Below are positions 8,572 through 17,360 of a stretch of DNA of 57,550 nt, in pieces. The DNA is from an uncultured Collinsella sp. (lineage in GTDB: Bacteria; Actinomycetota; Coriobacteriia; Coriobacteriales; Coriobacteriaceae). The translations under genes and the position numbers were made by a program. Position 1 is the stretch's first letter; every line of letters begins with the position of its first letter. Under the pieces are notes generated by a model that saw nothing but the letters and a program-made list of their open reading frames with translations, had not been told where the DNA came from and made no database searches. Location: positions 1 through 57,550 of the forward strand of contig CAUFWM010000003.1 of the NCBI GenBank assembly GCA_959596505.1. The letters are read 5' to 3'.

Positions 8572-9408
8572 TTATGCCTCCTCGAGCTCGAGTCGGTTAT
8601 CGGCGATGTCCTGGGCGGTTGCGCGGTAGAGCTCGTCGATAAAGGCGACCTTAAAGCTTGCCGGGGCATCGGCGACAGCGGCGGCACGCGTGCCGGCTAC
8701 GTTGTAGACGGCGGTGCCGCAGACGGCTGCCGTTAACGGATCGGCAGCGCAGGCGTACACGGCTAGCACGCCGCCCTGCGAGCAACCGCAGCCGGTAATC
8801 TTTGACATGAGCGGGCTGCCGCCGTGGGATTTGGCTACGGTCGTGCCGTCGGTAATCAGGTCGACTTCGCCCGAGACCACCACAGCGCCGCCAGTGTAGC
8901 GGGCGAGCGCTACGGCGGCATCGCGGGCGGCATCGACCGTGTCGGTGGTATCGACACCGCGCACGCGGCTCAGATCGGCTGCCTCGCCCTCAAGACCCCA
9001 CAGGCCGGCGAGCGCGATGATCTCGGAGGCGTTGCCGCGTACGATGGCGGGCTTGTACTGCTTGAGCTCGTTTACCAGCTGGGTGCGCAGGCTACCGATG
9101 CCCAGACCCACCGGATCGAGCACCCAGGGCTTGCCGGCGTCGTGTGCCGCCTTGGCCGCGCGGGGAATCGTCTGCTCGTAGATGGGGAAGAGCGTGCCCA
9201 TATTGAGATAGATGGCGCCGCCAGCAACGAGCGCCTCGCCCTCGTCTGGCAGATAGACCATGGCGGCCGAACCGCCCACGGCGAGCTGCGCGTTGGCGAC
9301 AAAGTCGATCGTCACCGTGTTGGTGATGGAGCCGGCCATCGGATTGGTGGCGCGAATCTCTTCCACGGCCTTGACCACTTGTTGCTTAAGCTGTTCCGAA
9401 TCAATCAC
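8572..9408 (-). CDS. thiM: hydroxyethylthiazole kinase ThiM
   Basis: The start is the GTG at 9408, eight bases after AAGGAGG (9417-9423); the longer frame to 9522 would run through the terminator and riboswitch. The resulting 278 aa fits the family. It phosphorylates the thiazole alcohol for thiamine salvage. Visible motifs are ITNTVTIDFVANAQLAVGGSAAM near residue 30, VLDPVGLGIGSLR and NASEIIALAG in the middle, and ITGCGCSQGG (anion hole with the catalytic Cys) near residue 215. It is the first gene of a thiM-thiamine-binding-thiE operon controlled by the upstream TPP riboswitch. Confidence 0.95.
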   Translation of the reverse strand: MIDSEQLKQQVVKAVEEIRATNPMAGSITNTVTIDFVANAQLAVGGSAAMVYLPDEGEALVAGGAIYLNMGTLFPIYEQTIPRAAKAAHDAGKPWVLDPVGLGIGSLRTQLVNELKQYKPAIVRGNASEIIALAGLWGLEGEAADLSRVRGVDTTDTVDAARDAAVALARYTGGAVVVSGEVDLITDGTTVAKSHGGSPLMSKITGCGCSQGGVLAVYACAADPLTAAVCGTAVYNVAGTRAAAVADAPASFKVAFIDELYRATAQDIADNRLELEEA

Positions 9409-9428
9409 TGCACATGCCTCCTTGGCAT

Positions 9429-9460
9429 AGAAAAGGGGCGCTGTGCATAGACAGCGCCCC
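9429..9460 (-). terminator. riboswitch-controlled intrinsic terminator before thiM
   Basis: Read on the minus strand, GGGGCGCTGT, a six-base loop and ACAGCGCCCC form a perfect 10-bp stem followed by TTTTCT. It lies ten bases after the TPP aptamer and directly before the thiM Shine-Dalgarno, the usual expression platform for transcription attenuation when TPP is bound. Confidence 0.85.
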
Positions 9461-9469
9461 TGCAAAGGC

Positions 9470-9566
9470 GGCATGCTCCCTACGCCAGCATTAACTGACA
9501 GGTTCAAAGGATTGGGCCCCATGCCCTCTCAGCCTTGTGGTTTGCACCGCCGGCACTCCCGCATCG
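9470..9566 (-). promoter_or_regulatory. TPP (thi-box) riboswitch
   Basis: On the minus strand the conserved CTGAGA (complement of 9527-9532) follows GTGCCGG...ACCACAAGG. Further on come GAACCTGTCAGTTAATGC and GCGTAGGGA (complement of 9477-9485), the hallmark of the thi box. ATGC at the 5' end pairs with GCAT after GTAGGGA to close P1. An intrinsic terminator follows, so TPP binding should shut off thiM and downstream genes. Confidence 0.93.
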
Positions 9567-9592
9567 AATCTGTTGTTCCCTATACTAGCGCA

Positions 9593-9693
9593 CCTGCCAA
9601 AAAGGGACAGGTTTATTTTGGCAGGTGGCAACAGGGGCGCTGCATTTTCCCAGATAAAACCTACCAAAATTAACCTGTCCCTTATTGGCAGGT
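9593..9693. repeat. two inverted copies of a REP-like hairpin element
   Basis: Copy 1 (9593-9626, plus) has the stem CCTGCCAAAA / TTTTGGCAGG around a loop holding GGGACAGG. Copy 2 (about 9645-9693, minus) is a diverged version with CCTGCCAATA, GGGACAGG, TTTTGGTAGG, and the tail GTTTTATCTGGG. Related copies lie at 33273-33321 and 56140-56192. The pair sits between the TPP riboswitch and the HAD gene. Confidence 0.8.
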
Positions 9694-9731
9694 CGTTACA
9701 ATGGTTACGGTGAAAATGACTGGGGGACTCT

Positions 9732-10640
9732 ATGATCAAACTTGTGCTGACCGATATGGACGATACACTGATTCCAGCCGGGCATGACGGCGCCAGCGAC
9801 TACGCCATCGAGGGCATTCATGCCATGCAGGCGGCGGGTCTGCACTTTGGCCCGGTTTCGGGTCGCCAGCCGTCCGCGATGGGCTGGATGTTCAAAAATC
9901 GTTCCGAGTGCTTTTCGACCGGTGCGTTCTGCAACGGCCAGGTCATGTTTGTCGACGGTCAGGCGGTCGCTTCGCGCGCGACCGACAACGATGCCCTGAT
10001 GCGTCTGGCCGATTACCTCGAGCAAGAGACCGACGATACCTATCTAAAGGTCTACAGCCTGGGTGACGACTTTTGGGATAACGATGCCTATTGCGTGACG
10101 AGCGACCCCGAGCGCGTGCGTCGCGCCATGGAGTCGGGCGGCAACGCATGGCTCAAGGGCGAAGAGGCTCCGTGCCGTCCCGTTGTCGATGATGCCCCGG
10201 TATACAAGGCGAATATCTGGAGCGCCCGTTCGCGTGAGGAGCTCGCGGAGCTACGTGAGCGCGTTGCCGCTGAGGTACCGGAGCTCTCACTCGTGTTTCC
10301 CAACAATCGTGTGCGCCTGTTCGATATCCTTCCAGCAGGTTGGGACAAGGGTTGCGCCGCGCTGGAGCTGGCGCGCGCTTTGGACCTGACGCTCGACGAG
10401 GTGGCCGTATTCGGTGATTCCGATAACGACCTGCCCATGATCGATGCCGTTCCCAACTCCGTTGCAGTCGCCAATGCCAACGAGGCTGTCACGGCTGCCG
10501 CGCGCTGGCATATCGGCGCTGCGGTAGACGATGCGGTTGCCGAGGCTCTGCATCAGATTGCCGCCTGCGCCGCGACGGGGGAGATGCCGCCGTTTATGCG
10601 TCAGATGGATGCGACGGGTTTCGACGTCACGAACGTCTAG
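9732..10640 (+). CDS. HAD-superfamily (Cof-type, class IIB) hydrolase
   Basis: The protein is 302 aa. Motif I is DMDDTLIPAG at residues 8-17, motif II is GPVSGRQPS, and motif IV is GDSDNDLPMID around residue 235, with a lysine in AGWDKGCA. This is the Cof/YbiV layout with a C2B cap, i.e. a cytosolic sugar-phosphate or nucleotide phosphatase of unknown substrate. GGGGGAC precedes the ATG. The LysR gene begins only ten bases after its stop, so the two are probably cotranscribed. Confidence 0.9.
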   Translation: MIKLVLTDMDDTLIPAGHDGASDYAIEGIHAMQAAGLHFGPVSGRQPSAMGWMFKNRSECFSTGAFCNGQVMFVDGQAVASRATDNDALMRLADYLEQETDDTYLKVYSLGDDFWDNDAYCVTSDPERVRRAMESGGNAWLKGEEAPCRPVVDDAPVYKANIWSARSREELAELRERVAAEVPELSLVFPNNRVRLFDILPAGWDKGCAALELARALDLTLDEVAVFGDSDNDLPMIDAVPNSVAVANANEAVTAAARWHIGAAVDDAVAEALHQIAACAATGEMPPFMRQMDATGFDVTNV

Positions 10641-10650
10641 GGAGGGCGCT

Positions 10651-11547
10651 ATGAAGCTTCAGCAGCTCAGATATGTTGTAAAGGTTGCCGAATGCGGCAG
10701 CATCACCGAGGCCTCGCGCCGACTCTTTGTGTCGCAGCCTTCGATTACCGCATCGATCCGCGATCTCGAAAACGAGATGGGTGTGCACATCTTTGAGCGC
10801 ACCAACAAGGGCGTCATTGTGTCCGAGGAAGGCGAGACCTTCTTGGGCTACGCGCGCCAGGTGCTCGACCAGGCCGACCTGCTCGAGGGCAAGTACAAGG
10901 GCGCGTCCGAGCAGGTGCCGCACTTTAGTGTGAGCTGCCAGCATTATTCCTTTGCCGTTAATGCGTTTGTCGACGTGATCCGTGAATTCGATGCCGCGCG
11001 CTATGACTTTACCCTGCGCGAGGAACAGACTCACGAGATTATCGAGGACGTCGCGCATATGAAAAGCGAACTGGGCATCCTGTATCTGTCGGAGCATAAC
11101 CGCGAGGTTATCGAGCGCATGCTGGCGGCCAACGAGCTCGTGTTCGAAGGGCTCTTCTGCGCCACGCCGCACGTTTTTGTGTGTGCCGACCACCCGTTGG
11201 CTGACCGCTCCAGTGTGACGCTCGAAGACCTCGAGGACTACCCATTCTTGTCCTATGAGCAGGGCAGCTATAACTCGTTTTACTATTCCGAGGAGCTGAC
11301 CTCGACCTTTGAGCGCCGCAAGAATATCCGCGTGCGCGACCGTGCGACGCTGTTCAACCTGGCCATGGGCCTCAACGGCTACACGGTGTGTTCGGGCGTG
11401 ATCAGCCATGAACTCAACGGCCCCGGCATTATCTCGATTCCGCTCGATGTGGACGAGTACATGGAGATCGGCATCATCACACGCAAGAACACGACGCTCA
11501 CGCGCTACGGACAGGCCTATATCGACGCGATCCGTCAGCATATTTAA
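10651..11547 (+). CDS. LysR-family transcriptional regulator
   Basis: I place the start at ATG 10651 (MKLQQLRYVVKVAECGSITE), with GGAGGG upstream; the longer frame overlaps the HAD gene. The product is 298 aa. The winged HTH covers about 1-65 (ASRRLFVSQPSITASIRDLENEMGVHIFERTNKG), and the substrate-binding domain about 90-295. The ligand is unknown. Coupling to the HAD hydrolase suggests a metabolic role, but no target can be named. Confidence 0.92.
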   Translation: MKLQQLRYVVKVAECGSITEASRRLFVSQPSITASIRDLENEMGVHIFERTNKGVIVSEEGETFLGYARQVLDQADLLEGKYKGASEQVPHFSVSCQHYSFAVNAFVDVIREFDAARYDFTLREEQTHEIIEDVAHMKSELGILYLSEHNREVIERMLAANELVFEGLFCATPHVFVCADHPLADRSSVTLEDLEDYPFLSYEQGSYNSFYYSEELTSTFERRKNIRVRDRATLFNLAMGLNGYTVCSGVISHELNGPGIISIPLDVDEYMEIGIITRKNTTLTRYGQAYIDAIRQHI

Positions 11548-11555
11548 CCTTTTGA

Positions 11556-11583
11556 GCGGCGCCCTATTTAAACTTGGCGCCGT
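11556..11583 (+). terminator. weak hairpin terminator after lysR-type gene
   Basis: CGGCGCC (11557-11563) pairs with GGCGCCG (11576-11582) around a 12-nt AT-rich loop, nine bases after the LysR stop. The following U content is low. Confidence 0.45.
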
Positions 11584-11648
11584 TCGATTTACCGCGAACG
11601 TCCCAGGATGAGGCTGTATTTCGAGCCACATGTCCCATTAACCGTTGC

Positions 11649-11688
11649 CCCCTCGCATTACCATCAAAGTGAGCCGCTATGCGAGGGG
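11649..11688 (+). promoter_or_regulatory. hairpin overlapping the Shine-Dalgarno of the LuxR-type gene
   Basis: CCCCTCGCAT (11649-11658) is an exact inverted repeat of ATGCGAGGGG (11679-11688). The 3' arm shares bases with the GGGGAGG (11685-11691) that serves the GTG at 11697, so the stem would mask the ribosome binding site if the transcript begins upstream. Confidence 0.5.
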
Positions 11689-11696
11689 AGGTCGCT

Positions 11697-12716
11697 GTGG
11701 ATCGGATATATACCGACAGCTGGCGTTTCCCCATGCCGCTTATGTGCGCGGCGTTTGAGCCCGGAACGCTCGACAAAACCCTCGACGTGATGCTCAAAGA
11801 TGACTATGGCGTTATCGCGCGTGCCGAGGCGCACTACTATCGCGGTTGCCCCGATGAGGCACAACGCCTAGCAGAGCCGTACTTACTATCGGATGACCTT
11901 TCGCTCCGTCTTTCGGCATGCCTGTTGTGCGCCTATGCAAATCTGTCGCTGAATCGCGCATTGGCGGCGCGCCGCTGCCTTGCGTATCTCAGGGAAACAG
12001 GGAAGGGTCAAAGGACGACAAAGGATCCACGCGTCCAGGCTTCATATATGCTGCTTGCGGCGAGCGCCTGTGTGCTGCTGCATTTTCCCTCGCCGGTGTC
12101 ACGCGGCGAATTCGATTTATATGCATCTCTGCTGCCCGAGGGGCTGCGCCTGTTTGCAACCTATGCGCTGGCGCACCGTGCCTACCTCGACGGCGATTAC
12201 GGACGCTGCGTGGGTATGGCGGAGAACGCCTTGTCGATGAAGCAAGAAAGCTATCCCGTCCCCGAGGTCTTCTTGCACCTGATTGCCGCCGTTGGGTGGA
12301 TTAACCAGCGCGAAGCTGACCGCGCGAACGCTCATTTTATGCGTGCCTGGCAGATTGCGCAGCCCGACGGTCTGATTGAAATCGTCGGCGAGCATCACGG
12401 GCTTTTGCAAGGCGTGTTGGAGTCTTGCCTAAAGAAGGACCATCCGCAGGAGTTTGCGGAGATCATCAAAGTTACCGAGCGATTTAGCCGCGGTTGGCGT
12501 CGTGTGCATAATCCGGGGGCGGGCGCCACCGTTGCCGAGAGCCTGACCACGACGGAGTTCGCCATCGCTATGCTGGCCTGTCGCGGCTGGACCAACGATG
12601 AGATTGCCGCTCACATGGGTATCTCGCGTGGCACGGTTAAGAATCGCCTGTCGAACGCCTATGCCAAGCTGGGCATAACGAGTCGCGCCGCGCTGAAACA
12701 GTTTGTATTGCTGTAG
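11697..12716 (+). CDS. LuxR-type HTH regulator with helical N-terminal domain
   Basis: The GTG at 11697 lies five bases after GGGGAGG and gives 339 aa. Residues about 1-260 are helical and TPR-like in pattern (AEAHYYRGCPDEAQRLAEPYLLSDD, AHRAYLDGDYGRCVGMAENALSM). The C-terminus, about 278-339, is a clear LuxR/GerE HTH: LTTTEFAIAMLACRGWTNDEIAAHMGISRGTVKNRLSNAYAKLG. No response-regulator receiver, ATPase or autoinducer domain is evident. Such orphan LuxR proteins are abundant in Coriobacteriia. Targets are unknown; the protein may be controlled at translation by the hairpin over its RBS. Confidence 0.88.
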   Translation: MDRIYTDSWRFPMPLMCAAFEPGTLDKTLDVMLKDDYGVIARAEAHYYRGCPDEAQRLAEPYLLSDDLSLRLSACLLCAYANLSLNRALAARRCLAYLRETGKGQRTTKDPRVQASYMLLAASACVLLHFPSPVSRGEFDLYASLLPEGLRLFATYALAHRAYLDGDYGRCVGMAENALSMKQESYPVPEVFLHLIAAVGWINQREADRANAHFMRAWQIAQPDGLIEIVGEHHGLLQGVLESCLKKDHPQEFAEIIKVTERFSRGWRRVHNPGAGATVAESLTTTEFAIAMLACRGWTNDEIAAHMGISRGTVKNRLSNAYAKLGITSRAALKQFVLL

Positions 12717-12777
12717 GCGACTGGGCGGGTGCGCCTGTTTTGGACGAATAATTGAATTGGGGTCGTTCAAACGAGGC

Positions 12778-12807
12778 GCGGCCGCCGGTGGGAGGTCCGG
12801 CGGCCGC
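12778..12807. terminator. bidirectional terminator hairpin
   Basis: GCGGCCGCCGG and CCGGCGGCCGC (12778-12788, 12797-12807) form a perfect 11-bp stem with an 8-nt loop between the convergent LuxR and surface-protein genes. Confidence 0.65.
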
Positions 12808-12859
12808 TTACCATGGGACGGTGCGCGCCCGAATTGATCGAGCGTCACGAGACTTGGAG

Positions 12860-14452
12860 TTACGAGCGCTTGCGGCTGGTAAAGATCCCAGCGACGACTG
12901 CTGCCATGCCCGTAATGGCGGCAGCGACGGCACCCATAATGGAGGCATCACCCGTGGCCGCGAGCGTGTCCTTGGCGTTGACATGCTTAATGGTCGCGGC
13001 GGCGGTCGTTACCTTAGGCTTCGACTCGGGCTTCGCCGGGGGCGTATCCACCGGAACGATGACGGCGCGCTTGGCGATGGCGTCGCTGTACAGGTCTGTA
13101 ATCACGTCGCTGGCGGTGCCGATGGTCTGTCCACGCTGGTGCAGGATGTCATCGGTTTCGTTGTCAACGAAGTGTACGTCACAAATGCGTCCACCGTCAG
13201 GTGTTTCGATAATGCTGTCGACGATATCGATCGTACCGGAAATGCTTCCGTCGCCGCTGTTGACAACGGCCAAAATGGCGGCGGTATCACCTTCTGCCGT
13301 TACGCGGCTGCGCGTGATGGAGATGGTCGCGGGCGTTAGGCCGTTCTCGGTAATGGCGATGATGCCAAACGTGCGGGCAGTCGCATCTGGCTCGACTACA
13401 ACAAAGTCGCTATAGCAGATGGGTGGCAAGGGCTGGTTGCCATTGTCGCGGTTGATGTAGTGAGCAATGGCCTCGACGGTTGAATCGCTGATAAAGATGC
13501 GTCCGCCAGAGCCGCCGGGGTAGAAATTATACGAGCTGATTCCAGCGGCATTTTCGCCTTCGGCATATGCGTGAACGAGCGAGCCGTTTTTAATGGTGAT
13601 GTCACCCTCGTCGGTGTAGATGGCGGTGGGGCTGTCTTCGCGCGCTGGGTATGCATACGCTCGTACGGTCGCCGCATCAATGGTCAGGCCATCGAAGGCA
13701 TATATGCCGCTGCCGAATCCCTGAGCGGTTAGCGTGCTGTTGGATACCGTGAGGGTTTCTTCGGCGACGATGCCGCAGTCCTGCTCGGAGCGTGCGTCGA
13801 CTGTGCCGCCGCCGGTTACGGTTATGTCGCCGCCGGCGCGGATACCCTCGGCGTGCGTACCATTGGCGGTAACGGTTCCGCTCGTATTGATTGAAAGGTC
13901 ATTATCAGCATATATGCCGCTGGCGTCGCCCGTGACGTTAACGGCACCTGTTCCGCTGATCGTCATATCGCCCGCTGAATACAAGGCGTCGCCTTCTGCT
14001 GTTGCCGTCAGCGTGCCCGTTCCGGAGATGTTGAGCTCGGCGCCCTCGCTGGTGACGTTCTCGACGGAAATGCCGTTGCCAGACTCGTTGGCAACCGTAT
14101 TGTTGCCCTCGTAGCTCACATTGAGCTTGCCGCCGGCAGCGATGCCTCCGCCGTTATAACCATTGAGCGTCATGTCGTCGGCGCCGTTCCAGGCCCACGT
14201 GCTGCCGTCGCCAGCTGCGGCGCCGGCGGTATAGGTGCTGCCGTCGACCGTGACCCACTCTGCCGCAAACGAGATGCTCGGCATGAGCAGCGAGCTCACG
14301 GTAAGTGCGCAGGTCAGGCCGCAAACAATGCGGCGAGTTACGCGGCGCCAGCTGCCACAGGTGAGAACGGCGCGCTGGCGCACGGGGGTCTCGGCGTAAT
14401 GGAGTCCTGTAGTGCGATCGGTGCGGCGCGTGGGGGTCGTGAACGTGGTCAT
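12860..14452 (-). CDS. LAxTG-anchored beta-solenoid surface protein, paralogue 1
   Basis: The protein is 530 aa; AGGAG lies five bases before the ATG. A long charged N-region (about 40 aa, with GSWRRVTRRI) precedes a hydrophobic segment ending MPSISFAA-EW, the probable signal peptidase site. Residues about 70-440 are short repeats of the type 'GDxTIxGxGxVNVTG', predicted to form a right-handed beta-helix as in Cthe_2159-like carbohydrate-binding proteins. A Pro/Lys spacer follows, then the sorting signal LAATGD, a hydrophobic stretch and SRKRS. LAxTG is the motif used by class E sortases of high-GC Gram-positives. It should be displayed on the cell wall; the ligand, perhaps glycan, is a guess. 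Two paralogues follow at 18231 and 20215. Confidence 0.85.
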   Translation of the reverse strand: MTTFTTPTRRTDRTTGLHYAETPVRQRAVLTCGSWRRVTRRIVCGLTCALTVSSLLMPSISFAAEWVTVDGSTYTAGAAAGDGSTWAWNGADDMTLNGYNGGGIAAGGKLNVSYEGNNTVANESGNGISVENVTSEGAELNISGTGTLTATAEGDALYSAGDMTISGTGAVNVTGDASGIYADNDLSINTSGTVTANGTHAEGIRAGGDITVTGGGTVDARSEQDCGIVAEETLTVSNSTLTAQGFGSGIYAFDGLTIDAATVRAYAYPAREDSPTAIYTDEGDITIKNGSLVHAYAEGENAAGISSYNFYPGGSGGRIFISDSTVEAIAHYINRDNGNQPLPPICYSDFVVVEPDATARTFGIIAITENGLTPATISITRSRVTAEGDTAAILAVVNSGDGSISGTIDIVDSIIETPDGGRICDVHFVDNETDDILHQRGQTIGTASDVITDLYSDAIAKRAVIVPVDTPPAKPESKPKVTTAAATIKHVNAKDTLAATGDASIMGAVAAAITGMAAVVAGIFTSRKRS

Positions 14453-14706
14453 GGTCGCTCCTATCTCTCGCGTGGCCTTGTGCGGTCACCACTAAGCGTA
14501 TGGGCGATAGGGCAGAGCTGCTAGTGCCATATGGGCACGAAAATGGCTATTTGCACTGGCGGATATGGGATAGCTTGGCTCGACGATCCGTTGGTGTGCA
14601 TATAGAAGTTTCCTATATCAAACTGTTATAAACGTATATTTTACGATGGCCATATGAGCGCTCATACTCTGTCCCAGTAAAGCAACCAATACAAAGGGAG
14701 ATATCT

Positions 14707-15840
14707 ATGAGCACTTCAATTCAACCGAACGCGCCGTTTCGCGCTGATATCGTCGGCAGCTTTCTTCGTCCGCAGGCCGTAAAGGATGCCCGCGCTGCCT
14801 ATGCGGCAGGCACGCTTGATGCCGAGGGGCTTAAGGCCGTCGAGGAAGAGGCTATTCGCGACCTGGTGGACAAGCAAAAGGCCGCCGGCCTGCAGGTCAT
14901 CACCGATGGCGAGTTCCGCCGCAGCTACTGGCACCTCGATTTTATGTGGGGGCTGAACGGCGTCGAGCGTCGCACCTCGCGTACGGGCTATATGTTCCAC
15001 GATGAGGAGACCACCGCCGACACCGCCGTGGTAACCGGTCCCATTAGCGGCGAGAACCATCCGTTCGTCGAGCACTTCAAATTTGTCAAGGCGCTCGAGG
15101 GGGAGGGCCAGGTCGCGCGGCAAACTATTCCGGCGCCGATCCAGACGTTCTCCGAAGTCACGCTCGATCGTTGCGATGGCCAGCAGGAGAGCCTGCGCGC
15201 CGTCTACAAGACCGACGAAGAGTTCGCCGATGCCATCGCCGCAGCATACCGCACCGTGATTGCCGACCTGTACGCAGCAGGCTGCCGCAATATCCAGTTT
15301 GATGACTGTACTTGGGGTATCTACTGCGACACCGATTTCGTGGCAAAGACCGGCATGAGCCCGGTTGACCTGCAAAAGGTGAGCGAGCTGGGCGTGGCGC
15401 TCAACAACGCCGCCATCGAGGGCAAGCCTGACGATCTGGTCATCAACACGCATGTATGCCGCGGCAACTACCACTCCACCTACGCTTTTGAAGGCGGCTA
15501 CGATCCCATCGCTCCATATCTGTTTGCGCATGAGGACGTCGATGCGTTCTATCTGGAGTTCGACACGCCGCGCGCCGGCGGTTTTGAGCCGCTCAAGTAC
15601 GTTGCCCCGGGCAAGAAGGTCGTGCTGGGCTTGGTAACCACCAAGGCGGCAGAGCTCGAGAACGAGGATGTTATCGTCGAGCGCATCCGCGAAGCCGCAA
15701 AGTACGTGCCGCTCGAGAACCTGTACCCGTCGCCCCAGTGTGGCTTTGCCAGCTGCGAGATTGGCAACAAGCTGACCGAGGACGAGCAGTGGGCAAAGAT
15801 CGCGCTGGTCAAGCGCATTGCCGAGCGCGTTTGGAAATAG
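14707..15840 (+). CDS. MetE C-terminal-like methyltransferase (YxjG/YxjH type)
   Basis: The protein is 377 aa and corresponds to only the catalytic C-terminal barrel of cobalamin-independent methionine synthase. It begins with ADIVGSFLRP, contains VITDGEFRR, and keeps the zinc ligands: H-x-C in NTHVCRGN, Glu in FYLEFD, and Cys in SPQCGFAS. It probably transfers a methyl group to homocysteine or a related thiol from a small methyl donor; the donor is not known for this subgroup. AAAGGGAG precedes the ATG. No SAM or B12 riboswitch is visible in the 254 bp upstream, which divides it from the divergent surface-protein gene. Confidence 0.88.
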   Translation: MSTSIQPNAPFRADIVGSFLRPQAVKDARAAYAAGTLDAEGLKAVEEEAIRDLVDKQKAAGLQVITDGEFRRSYWHLDFMWGLNGVERRTSRTGYMFHDEETTADTAVVTGPISGENHPFVEHFKFVKALEGEGQVARQTIPAPIQTFSEVTLDRCDGQQESLRAVYKTDEEFADAIAAAYRTVIADLYAAGCRNIQFDDCTWGIYCDTDFVAKTGMSPVDLQKVSELGVALNNAAIEGKPDDLVINTHVCRGNYHSTYAFEGGYDPIAPYLFAHEDVDAFYLEFDTPRAGGFEPLKYVAPGKKVVLGLVTTKAAELENEDVIVERIREAAKYVPLENLYPSPQCGFASCEIGNKLTEDEQWAKIALVKRIAERVWK

Positions 15841-15962
15841 CGATAACGTTCGCAGGTGACGGCGCGTGCGAGGCACTGCGTATCGCGTACAATGGTTCGG
15901 ATCGTATCGTTCGGGCAGGTCATCCGATATGCCTGATCGCCCTTCCATTCGAAAGGACATCC

Positions 15963-17297
15963 ATGTCCCAATCCTCGACGCCCGCCGTCACCGATGCCAT
16001 CTACGATGCATCGTCGCTCGGCCGCCCGCGCATGTTTCTACTCGGTCTGCAGCATCTATTCGCGATGTTCGGTGCCACGGTGCTCGTACCCGTGCTCACC
16101 GGTCTCTCGGTTTCGGCAACGCTTTTGTTTGCCGGCCTGGGCACGCTGCTCTTCCACTTCCTGTCGCGCGGTAAGGTGCCGGCCTTTCTGGGCTCGTCGT
16201 TTGCCTTTATCGCTGGCTATGCCGCGATTGCGCCCAATGGCGAGACGGAGCTTTTGCCCTACGCCTGCCTGGGCGTAGCCTGCGCCGGTCTGCTCTATCC
16301 GGTGCTGGCGGCGCTCTTCCGCGCGTTTGGTGCCAAGCGCGTCATGCGTTTCTTCCCGCCGGTAGTGACTGGCCCCATCGTCATTTCCATCGGTCTGATT
16401 CTGGCAAGCTCCGCCATTGCCAACTGCCAGACCAACTGGCTTGTTGCCGTTGTCGCTGTGGCAGTGATCGTCATCTGCAACATTTGGGGCCGCGGCATGG
16501 TCAAGATCGTGCCGATTCTGCTGGGCGTTGTGGTGAGCTATGCCGTTGCCGCCACGCTCGGCGAGGTTGATTTTTCGGGCGTTGCCGCCGCTCCGTGGGT
16601 CGGTCTGCCCATCGTGTGGGACAACACCGTGTTTGCGCTCTTTGGCCCGCAGTTCGATAGTGGTCTTGCCACGACGGCCATCATCACTATCATGCCGCTG
16701 GCCTTTGCGACCATGATCGAGCATATCGGTGATATCTCGGCTATCGGCTCCACTTGCGAGCGTAACTACATCGCTGATCCTGGCCTGCATCGCACGCTGC
16801 TCGGCGACGGCCTTGCCACGATCCTGGCTTCGCTCTTTGGCGCTCCGGCCAACACCACGTATGGCGAGAACACCGGTGTGCTTGCGCTTACGCGCGTGTT
16901 CGACCCGCGCGTGATTCGCATTGCCGCGTGTTGCGCCATCGTGCTTTCGTTCTGCCCCAAGTTCGCCGCGGTCATCGCAGCCATGCCGGCATGCGTTATC
17001 GGCGGCGTGTCGCTCGTGCTCTACGGCATGATCAGCGCTGTGGGCGTCCGTAACCTCATCGAGAACCAGGTCGATTTCCAGAACAACCGCAACGTGCTGG
17101 TGGCAGCTCTGGTGCTCGTGCTTTCGCTCGGCATTGCCTATAGCACCGCCGGCGCCATCGTGTTGGAGCTGGGCGGCGTGACCATTTCGCTTTCGGGTCT
17201 TGCCGTGGGTTCGCTGGTGGGTATCGTGCTCAACGCGATTCTGCCGGGTAACGACTTTGAGTTCGATGTCTCGGAACTCGAGGAGTCCACCGAATAG
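15963..17297 (+). CDS. uracil/xanthine-type permease, NCS2 family (UraA-like)
   Basis: I start at ATG 15963 (MSQSSTPAVTDAIYDASS) after GAAAGGA, giving 444 aa. The pattern is UraA-like: LLGLQHLFAMFGATVLVPVLTG in the first membrane helix, about 14 membrane segments, FATMIEHIGDISAIGSTC with the substrate-binding Glu of the NCS2 signature, and GAPANTTYGENTGVLALTR carrying the second key Glu. It should import uracil or a related nucleobase by proton symport in the cytoplasmic membrane. It follows the MetE-like gene by 122 bp and ends at a strong terminator. No pyrR-type attenuator is recognisable. Confidence 0.92.
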   Translation: MSQSSTPAVTDAIYDASSLGRPRMFLLGLQHLFAMFGATVLVPVLTGLSVSATLLFAGLGTLLFHFLSRGKVPAFLGSSFAFIAGYAAIAPNGETELLPYACLGVACAGLLYPVLAALFRAFGAKRVMRFFPPVVTGPIVISIGLILASSAIANCQTNWLVAVVAVAVIVICNIWGRGMVKIVPILLGVVVSYAVAATLGEVDFSGVAAAPWVGLPIVWDNTVFALFGPQFDSGLATTAIITIMPLAFATMIEHIGDISAIGSTCERNYIADPGLHRTLLGDGLATILASLFGAPANTTYGENTGVLALTRVFDPRVIRIAACCAIVLSFCPKFAAVIAAMPACVIGGVSLVLYGMISAVGVRNLIENQVDFQNNRNVLVAALVLVLSLGIAYSTAGAIVLELGGVTISLSGLAVGSLVGIVLNAILPGNDFEFDVSELEESTE

Positions 17298-17317
17298 CGG
17301 CTGTGTCCAACTCAGTT

Positions 17318-17360
17318 AAAAAAGCCGGTCATGCGTCCGATGCGCATGGCCGGCTTTTTA
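17318..17360. terminator. bidirectional intrinsic terminator
   Basis: A run of A, then GCCGGTCATGCG, a loop, and CGCATGGCCGGC followed by TTTTT make a textbook terminator usable on both strands between the convergent permease and esterase genes. The TTA stop of the minus-strand gene lies in its tail. Confidence 0.85.

Noticed and set aside
9491..9739. 82-aa minus-strand open frame upstream of thiM
   Set aside because: It runs through the repeat pair and the TPP aptamer and has no ribosome binding site.
14453..14706. SAM or cobalamin riboswitch before the MetE-like gene
   Set aside because: None of the conserved SAM-box or B12-box strings is present.
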